The notes under the pieces: model-generated
Told to the model about the DNA's origin: nothing
The model's database searches: none
Seen by the model: the letters and a program-made list of their open reading frames with translations, nothing else
Part shown: positions 57,193 to 64,000 of the stretch, in pieces
Position numbering within the stretch: position 1 is the first letter of the stretch
Layout: every line of letters begins with the position of its first letter
Assembly (NCBI GenBank): GCA_003116875.1
Contig: BCKT01000004.1
Coordinates: 1,422,891 to 1,486,890, forward strand
From: Takashimella koratensis
Taxonomy: Eukaryota > Basidiomycota > Tremellomycetes > Trichosporonales > Tetragoniomycetaceae
Direction of reading: 5' to 3'
Length of the DNA: 64,000 nucleotides
Translations under genes and position numbers: made by a program

Positions 57193-57951
57193 CTACTCTC
57201 TCAGTTCTGCAACCGTAAGGTCTTCCCCACACTTTAAGCAAAGCTTGCCTTCGCAACAGCCTGTACAAGGATGCGCATGGTGAGTGGCTTGGAGGGACTC
57301 GTCGTGAGGCTCTTCAAGGGAGCGGGGCTGTCGCGCGAGTTCGGCTTGGCGAAAGCCTTCAACTTGAAGCAAAGGAAATAACTCATACGCGGAGACGAAC
57401 GTGTATGGATGTTGCCTCGTGTCCTGAGACCTCGATTCGGTGTCCTTGGAAGGCGTGCCGTGAGTGTAGGTTCTCATCTTCCTGACTTTTGTTGGAAAAT
57501 CTTGGATAGCGCGAAACCACGGACGAGTTTCTTTTGGGCGTTTTTTTGAATGGTGAAGTCGGACTCCCGTGGAGGCCTTCCAAATCGAGGAAAACTGTTC
57601 GTATTGCTCCAAGCAAGCTCTGGATCGTGTGAGGAAAGCGTCCATCTTCTGGATCGAGACACCAATGGACTCGAGAACGACACGTTTGGAAAATACGGCA
57701 ACGAGTTCTTCGCCCGACAAGCCAAGTATGTCTTGGGCGGTCATTTGGACGAAACGAAGGGTCTTCTCCTGGGTGCTCTCTTCGAAACGACGCTTCTTTT
57801 TGGCGACAAGCATGGTGCGCAAGTCCCAAGTCCCTTCGACGACAGGGACTGAGTCGAGGTCGTGTAGGACGTATCCACTTTCAGCGGTGCCATTCTCACG
57901 ACACGTGGAGCAGTATAGTCGGGGGAATCGGGAGTCGGCGGTGCTGGACAT
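57193..57951 (-). CDS. Cys-motif cluster protein 4, ends right after Cys motif
   Basis: Fourth member; start MSSTADSRFPRLYCSTCREN, with the N-terminal CxxC pair. The helical middle contains LSGEELVAVFSKRVVLE and EQYEQFSSIWKASTGVRL, clearly related to member 1, then FRAIQDFPTKVRKMRTY. The C-terminal cluster is HPCTGCCEGKLCLKCGEDL. The frame stops two or three turns later (TVAELRE, stop at 57193-57195), without the Ser/Pro tail and last exon of its relatives. The probable lost tail is found just downstream in another frame, where member 3 begins. About 252 residues as read. It is preceded by a promoter-like spacer. It may be a complete short variant or a broken copy. Confidence 0.55.
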   Translation of the reverse strand: MSSTADSRFPRLYCSTCRENGTAESGYVLHDLDSVPVVEGTWDLRTMLVAKKKRRFEESTQEKTLRFVQMTAQDILGLSGEELVAVFSKRVVLESIGVSIQKMDAFLTRSRACLEQYEQFSSIWKASTGVRLHHSKKRPKETRPWFRAIQDFPTKVRKMRTYTHGTPSKDTESRSQDTRQHPYTFVSAYELFPLLQVEGFRQAELARQPRSLEEPHDESLQATHHAHPCTGCCEGKLCLKCGEDLTVAELRE

Positions 57952-58281
57952 TGGTCGTGAGCAAAATCGGTTCGCAAAGTCGGTTCGAAAGTTGGGTTCG
58001 AAAGCTGTCTGGCGGCGGAAGCTGCGAGTTCTGTCGAGCAATGTTGGCGGCAATGTTGCAGAGGGTAAAAGAGGTAGAGTGGGGTATGAGGTTGATAACC
58101 CGTCTTCAAGTGGGGCTTTTCGTCTCAAGCAAAAAGGTGGGGACTGAAAGGTTTGTACAGAAGTCTTCGCTGTGGCAGGCAGGTCGAGGAGTAACGAGAG
58201 GCATGGTGGCAGGGTGGCATCCCGTCTTTGCCCTGGGTCTGATACAGCATCGATGCATTTCTCCCATACCAAAGACAGGCT
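57952..58281. other. Spacer upstream of Cys-motif gene 4
   Basis: Likely promoter of gene 4 and 3' region of the next minus-strand gene. Nothing else was recognised. Confidence 0.45.
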
Positions 58282-58938
58282 TTATGAACTTGTGGGGAGA
58301 AGAGGTCGGTATGTGTCCATCGAAGGAGAGCAGGGAAGCGCGGACATGGTGTTGGGACGGAAAACGAACGCTCTTCGTCCTTTAGGTGTCAACCGCCACT
58401 TTCCCTTCTCATCAGAAGGGCGACTCCAAATCTGTCTCCCCCAAATAGATGTCAGCCGTAATTCTTTATCCTTTCCAACTCTCCCCACAAAGTACGTACA
58501 TTGTGGGGGTTCTTGAGCACTTGTACCATGACTTCTTCCAGTTCTGATCGAGATAGCAAGGACGGGTCCGCCCCCGATCGTGTTTGAGGACTTGGCTGCG
58601 ATCCGACCAAGGACGGGTAAAGAGAGACGAGCGATGCGTGTGCTGCGGACCATTGAAGGGTGTTGGCGAATCCCTGTACTGTGGGATCCGTCTACGTCCG
58701 CATATCGACGAGTGATGAGTGCGCATGAGGTAAAATCAAAATTGAAAGACGAGGTCAGCTAAAATGAACATATCAAGTGCGAGGCCAAGGCGAGGTTAAG
58801 AACTGAGAGTTGAGAGTTGAGGGGCAGACGGTAGACGAACTTACGCCGAGGTGTTGGCATGCCGCGAGGTGGCCTGCGAAGAGGGCTTGGAGACCTGTCT
58901 GCCATCGTCGTGTTACCTCAGGACTCTGAACTGCCATT
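58282..58938 (-). CDS. Small protein of unknown function
   Basis: Three-exon minus-strand model of about 150 residues. It starts MAVQSPEVTRRWQTGLQALF then AGHLAACQHLG. A GTAAGT donor joins to the exon GFANTLQWSAAHASLVSLYP, which continues through a Ser/Pro stretch to LSRSELEEVMVQVLKNPHN. A GTACGT donor leads to a Lys/Arg-rich last exon (SRPSDEKGKWRLTPKGRR) ending PLLPTSS. Frames agree at both joins. The helical LQALFAGHLAACQHL and LVSLYP segments look amphipathic. No family is recognised. It sits between the Cys-motif cluster and cullin, and has no shared motifs with either. Confidence 0.4.
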
Positions 58939-59497
58939 GAGCCAATGGGAGTCTGCTATGGTTTAGTCGGTAAGAGGGGATGAATCATGTCGGTGATGGT
59001 TAGTGGGTGGTGGTTAAGCAGAGGTTGCCAGTGTGGGAGGCGTTGACAACGGAGGGTCAGGACAAAGGATGTTATCCGTCGACGATGATTACGTATGTAT
59101 CTCATCACGCAGTCAGATCATGTTAACGCTTTGTACATATTGCCACTGCCGAGTCGTACGTTCTTGAGTAAGAGACTGCGGTAAGGGGAGGTAGGGGCGG
59201 AGGGTAACTCCATCATCTTTTACAGTAAGCTTGAAGGAGACTGAGACTGGCGAAGGGATAGTTGAGGGATTATGGTTATATACAAGGAGTTGGGGCGTCG
59301 CCCGAGGCTGGCCGGAAGGGAGGCAGACGGGCAGAGCCTGGCCCGCCGCCGTCATGCAACAGATCATGCTACGAGAAATGACACAGGTCGTTGAGGGGAG
59401 AAAAAACAGGGAACAATGGGTGGCGAGGGGGCATTGAACAGGTTCACAATAGATGGCTCCATCGCAGGAGCACAAGCAAAGTGATGCGGTAACTCAA
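58939..59497. other. Intergenic region before cullin 3' end
   Basis: Promoter of the small unknown gene and 3' region of cullin. No gene was recognised. Confidence 0.5.
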
Positions 59498-62400
59498 TCA
59501 CGCGAGGTAGTTGCTGCAAATGCGTCAACTGAGTTCTTCGAGCAAGGGCAAAGGAGAAACTCACTAGGTGTCCTTCTCGGTTCCGCGCTCGAGGTACTCT
59601 TTGTCGATGAGGTAATCGATCGCTTTCTTGATCTCGGCCACCTTGGGCGTGAACTTTGTCGAGATGGTAGCTGTGACGTCCTGGACGAGGGCCTGGTGTT
59701 TCATCGTCTGTACAATGTTGTTAGCTCTGGCAATCACGCGATTGAGTGTGAGCTTACCTTGCGAGCCTTCATGAGTCGGACAATCGTGGCCTGGTAGACA
59801 AACTTGCGGTCCTCGTCGACCGATGCCAAGACCTCGGACGCCTCTGCTTTCGCCTCTGCCCTGACTTGCTGGTTGAGCTGTACACGGATCTTCTTCGATT
59901 TGAAGTCTGACGTAGGGTCGTTAGCAGATGCTCCATAGATAATTCGACTTTAGCCCTCTACTCACTCAGGTTCAAGTCGTACTGGCTCCCATCGAGGAGA
60001 AGGACCTTTGCCTTGACGAGCAACTCGAGCTGTGGCCTGAGAATCCCCTCTGCGATCGACGTCCCCGTCGCGATATCCTGGTACGACAATGACGCATTCT
60101 CATTAAACTGCGTCAAAATAGCCATCTGGTACGCGCTCGTCATGAATGTGTACTTCTGAGGCAAGTAGGTCGTTCGCAGCTCGGTTTTGGAGACGTGCCA
60201 CAACCAAGAGAGTTTACGACCTTGGTGAGCGGTGTTGTAGTATCGCAAGAAAGAGTCATATTTGCCCTGGATCTCGCGAGGGATGGTGAAGTCGGTCTTC
60301 TGGGCAGCGAGCGGCCAGAAGTTGCTACCGAGGACCATGATGTTGAAGTCGACTGAGAAGGCGCGTCAGCTCGCTGTACTTGAGAAATGGGAAGATGAGC
60401 TCACTGTCGTCGCTCTTCTCGTCGGCCCTCTCCTTCTCTTTGAACTTGGACGTGACGTCCCTGCTGACATTGACATCTGCGCAAGGTGTCAGCTAATCTC
60501 ACTAGGAATCTCTTAGCAAACACCATACTTACCGCTGAACATGCGGGTAAGGTTATTGGCGTATTCGAACCCAGCCAAGTTCTTGAGCTTGGTGATCATG
60601 CTGCTCTCGGCATCATCTGAAGCTGACATCTCCTTGACCAAACGCTGAGCCAACATCTTTTGGTAGAACTTTTGGAAGACGTCCTTGTCATCGATGAATT
60701 TGAAGATGACGAGCTGCATGAGAGTACCAAGTCAGCTCAAGGATTCCGTAATTCAAGCTGACAGCCTCGTGGAACGTACCGCCTGGTCGAGAGCGTTTTC
60801 CAGCGCTTCAGGGTCCAAGTCCCGATTGCTTTTCTTCAGCAACTGGTCGCAGTAGCTCGCGAGGAGCTCGGGCGACTTGGTCGACGTCTTGCACGCCGCG
60901 TTCGAGTTGCAGAACTCCCGGCATGCCTGAGTCGTTGGAGTCAGCTTGGCAGGTCCTTCCTCCTGATGAGAGCTGAGCTCACCCGGTCGAGGCTCGCGTT
61001 GAACCCGAGTTCTCCACGGAACGGCCCAAGGACAACGTCCTCAAACTTCTTGTGCACATCCAGGAGGGCGTCGACGTACGCCTTCGGGTCGAGGGTCTCG
61101 GCTTTGCCGGCCTCGTTGACGGCGCCAGGGACGGGCAGGACCTTCTCGACAGCTGCGAACCCGGCCTTCTTAACGTACTCCTCGAACTGCTTGCGGAGAG
61201 GCTCCAGTCCAGTCTGGATACGACCAAGCAGGCCATACAGGCGGGTCAGGTCTGTAAACGACATCAGCACTTGGATCAACACAGTGGATTGAAGAAATAT
61301 AGATCCGGAGATAGCGCTCACCGGTCACACGATCGGCATCCAAGAGGATCTGGAACTCGTCCGACAATATTTGCGAGTGTTCCGAGATGAGCACCTTTTC
61401 GCACTTTTCCCTGAGCTATAGATATTTGTCAGCTGATTACTCGTTGGAGGCAATAAAACCAACTGACCGATTTGCGGGTGCTGTCGTTGAGGTAGAGGTT
61501 AACCCTATCGTTCTCCTCGTTGATCCTATCCTCTGCCTTTTTCATATAGTCCGAAACCGAGTTGCTCTTGACGAACGCGGCGGATTCTGCGCGGTAGTAC
61601 TGTTCCGTTGCCTGGAGGAAGTACGCCTCAAAGTTGTCTTTGTAGACCGACAGGACCTGCCTCTGCGCGTCGGCGTCATCGATCCCGAGCGACACTGAGT
61701 CAAGGTTAGCCCAAATCCACGAGCATCACTATGATACACTGTCTAGGCCTCACTCACCGTAGCTCTCGATAACCTTCTTGACCAAAGAGTTGTCGATTGG
61801 CTCGCCGTTTCGTGCAAGCTCAACTTGCCGCAACACCGCCTGGGTCAAACGAGACGCCTGGTTCTCGTTCTTCTGGATGTAGGTGAAGAAATTGTCCTTC
61901 CACGCGACGAGTGCGAGCTGAGAGCGGGTCAGAATCACGCCACGGTCGGGAATCATAAGAAGGTGTATATGACGTGCAAAGAATGATAACTTACCGTGAA
62001 TATGGTGTAGACCTCTTTCCTTCCTTCGTCCTTCTCTCGCTTGACCCAATGCTTGTTCAGGTAGTTGAAGAGTTTGTTCAAGCACAACGCGCCAGTCGTG
62101 TACCTGTCCCACTGGCGGGCGTAGTACTTGAGCAGTTCGATATCGGACAACTTCTCTCCTTCCTGTAATCCACAGTCTCAGCGCTGATGCCACCATGGCC
62201 AAAACAACAGTAACTCAAGGCTCACCTCTCGCATCGACCGGCAGTGGTCGGCGAGGTACGCTCCTAGGCTCTTATACAGTTCCGCCCCCTGTAAATTTGC
62301 CCCGTTCGTCCGGCTCGCGGCAAACGAGTGCCCCTGAGTCTTGCTGGGTGTGGTGCAGAAATCATAGATGGCGGTGTAGAGGAGGATGTAGTAAGAGAAG

Positions 62401-63027
62401 GTCATGCCGGTGTGTTGCATTCTGATTGATGGGCCGGGGAGTCAGCGGGTTAGGAGAAGAGGGGAAGGAAAGAATGTCCCAGAATGTCAGCGAATAATGC
62501 GGAGTGGGTGGTCCGTGCGACGAGATGATGTGAGGACATACCGAGTCATGATGTGCTCAACACCGTCTTGCAAGAACGGCCAGACTTGCTGTGAGGATGT
62601 CAGCTCCCAATCTTAGCTACCTAGGCTGCTTCTCTCTTCGTGTAAAAACCAGGTAGAGCTTAGGTTTCCCTTGCTCAGCGACTCGCAATACGGCCGCAAC
62701 CTTGATTCCACCCTTGGCGCTTCCCATTCTCAACACCGTGCATCAGCTACCAACCTTGAGTTCCGCATCTCTGCAAGGGTATATTGTCAGCTCATGTCCT
62801 CATGTCAAGTCGCTCTAGCCTATCCCATCATTCCTGCCTCCTATCTGGTCTCTACGACCGCCTGCGTCGGACTCATGACCGGGTGATGGCGGTGGCAAGA
62901 CCTCCCTCCGGTTGAGGAATCACAGTTCGGCCGAATGAGTCATGGTTGACTAGACGTACTTTGGAGGCTTAGCGCTCTTGTTGGGCTCGACCCAGACGCG
63001 GGACGAGGATGTCGCGGCTGCAGGCAT
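59498..63027 (-). CDS. CUL1: Cullin-1 (Cdc53-like SCF ubiquitin-ligase scaffold)
   Basis: Scaffold of SCF E3 ligases: its N-terminal repeats bind Skp1/F-box adaptors and its C-terminus binds Rbx1 and NEDD8. The model starts [20 protein letters not shown] at 63027, then a 16-nt micro-exon at 62755-62770 (DAELK), then [16 protein letters not shown]. Cullin repeats follow ([36 protein letters not shown]). The conserved middle has [35 protein letters not shown] and [13 protein letters not shown]. The neddylation site block is [18 protein letters not shown], with the target lysine in the winged-helix end. The last coding exon is only 16 nt (59513-59498) and completes DTYNYLA. Length is about 760 residues, normal for the family. 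The CUL1 subtype is likely from the N-terminus and tail, but other cullins were not compared. Confidence 0.92.
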
Positions 63028-63391
63028 GGGTTGAGGTGTGATGGTGTGAGGTGAGGTAGAGGCAGAGGTGGTGAGTGAAGGGGAGGAAGAGAAAGGAAGT
63101 ACCGACGAGGACGAGGACGAGGACAAGGACAAGGACGAGGCGGGGAAGACAGACGATAGAGTGCATGATACAATAGCCTCGCGAGGCCGCGGAGGTTTCC
63201 TTATCAACCCCTCCCCGCACAGGGGATGTTTCACCTTGAGCCCTTGGAATGACGTGTCCCCTTCCATCTCCCGATCAGCAATGAAAAAAAGTCCATGCCC
63301 TCCGTCTGCTCGTCAGTCTCCAGTCTCATCACTACTCCAGCCGAGACCACCACCAACACCACCAACACCACCACCACCACCACCAACCGGG
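63028..63391. other. Short divergent promoter
   Basis: About 360 bp shared by cullin and the edge gene, containing a CCACCA-rich microsatellite near 63341-63386. No gene was recognised. Confidence 0.5.
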
Positions 63392-64000
63392 ATGAGCTCG
63401 CGTTCAGCCGTCCGACGAGCAGCGGATGCCTTCACCTCTCGCGGGGCCTGCGCTCGCCCCCTCGCCTCCGCACCTACCTTTGCCTCTTCCTCTCGCTCCC
63501 TCTCCTCTCTCTCTCGACCACGCGCTTCCCTACCCCGTCCTTTCTCTCCCCTCCCCAGCTCGTCCCGCACCCTCCTCACCATCCCCCACCCCGACCTCTC
63601 CTCTGAAAACGGCACGACCCGACTCATTGTCCGAATCTTCAACGACCCCCCTACTTCCGTTCACTCTATCGCCGTCGCTCGAGCTGTCGAATCCAAACTC
63701 GGTCCTATCTTCTCCCTGGAGATTCCTAAAAACTTTGACACCCTCCGTCCTTCCAACACCCTCTACATCACGCTCTTACGACCTGTCAAGCTCTCTGAAC
63801 CACTAGTTCTTGAGATCCCAGCACCGTCGATCTCGGATTTCCGGAGGGTGCATCTGGGTGGACCAGGGTGGGAGGATTTCAGGAAAGCAATGTCGGATGA
63901 ACCGAAAGTGACGAGTGAGATGACCCAGGCTCCAGCGGGTTCGAGAAGGCCTGTGCAGTTCAGAGTCGAGGCGAGGCAGGCACCAGTCAGGACGAGGAGG
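63392..64000 (+). CDS. Probable mitochondrial protein, cut by window end
   Basis: Open frame from MSSRSAVRRAADAFTSRGAC to the last base, so the 3' part is missing. The N-terminus is rich in Arg, Ser and Ala with no acidic residues for dozens of positions (RPLASAPTFASSSRSLSSLS), a typical mitochondrial presequence. A compact domain follows: TTRLIVRIFNDPPTSVHSIA, then AVESKLGPIFSLEIPKNFD and SNTLYITLLRPVKLSEPL. This RxFxxP... / ESKxGPIxxxxI pattern is reminiscent of fungal mitochondrial ribosomal or RNA-processing proteins, but I cannot name it. It is divergent from cullin. The start is the first ATG of the open frame; the leader is CCACCA-rich. Confidence 0.6.
   Translation, partial: MSSRSAVRRAADAFTSRGACARPLASAPTFASSSRSLSSLSRPRASLPRPFSPLPSSSRTLLTIPHPDLSSENGTTRLIVRIFNDPPTSVHSIAVARAVESKLGPIFSLEIPKNFDTLRPSNTLYITLLRPVKLSEPLVLEIPAPSISDFRRVHLGGPGWEDFRKAMSDEPKVTSEMTQAPAGSRRPVQFRVEARQAPVRTRR

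Overview
This is a gene-dense nuclear window from a filamentous or yeast-like fungus, most probably a basidiomycete yeast lineage (Tremellomycetes-like). The evidence is GC-rich, intron-rich genes with mostly 45-100 nt introns, GTRNGY-type donors, fungal families (Iwr1, Kin4-like kinase, BEACH/Bph1, cullin-1, DcpS) and Ser/Pro-rich tails. No CRISPR, IS element, rRNA or convincing tRNA was seen. Gene models were built by hand from reading frames, splice signals and family motifs, so exon edges are best estimates.

Layout. 0.3-1 kb (-): small CsbD-like protein. 3.5-6 kb (+): malic enzyme. 6.5-8.2 kb (+): DcpS scavenger decapping enzyme. 11-13.7 kb (+): large low-complexity protein with an Ecl1-like Cys motif. 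14.4-15.6 kb (-): short-chain dehydrogenase, divergent from a small cupin (16.8-17.6 kb, +). 18-19.3 kb (+): second SDR with micro-exons. 19.8-21.3 kb (+): Iwr1. 21.6-23.6 kb (-): TcdA/Tcd-type E1-like enzyme. 24.7-29.6 kb (-): large Kin4-like kinase. 30.6-31.6 kb (-): small multipass membrane protein.

32.5-37.2 kb (+) holds three tandem HAD-like phosphatase paralogs with identical intron positions. The middle one is intact; the outer two carry frame lesions. 37.5-39.3 kb (-) is a secreted purple acid phosphatase. Two secreted GPI-anchor-like repetitive paralogs follow (41.0-42.9 kb, +). 43.5-52.6 kb (+) is one BEACH/WD40 gene.

52.8-58 kb (-) is a tandem cluster of four members of a Cys-motif protein family I do not recognise. 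It includes an apparently truncated or chimeric pair and is the most novel-looking locus here. Then come a small unknown gene (58.3-58.9 kb, -), cullin-1/Cdc53 (59.5-63.0 kb, -) and, divergently, a mitochondria-targeted-looking protein that runs off the window end.

The genes are mostly independent housekeeping units. The clear local stories are the tandem duplications (HAD array, GPI-like pair, Cys-motif cluster). A possible phosphatase neighbourhood (HAD array next to the acid phosphatase) is inference only.
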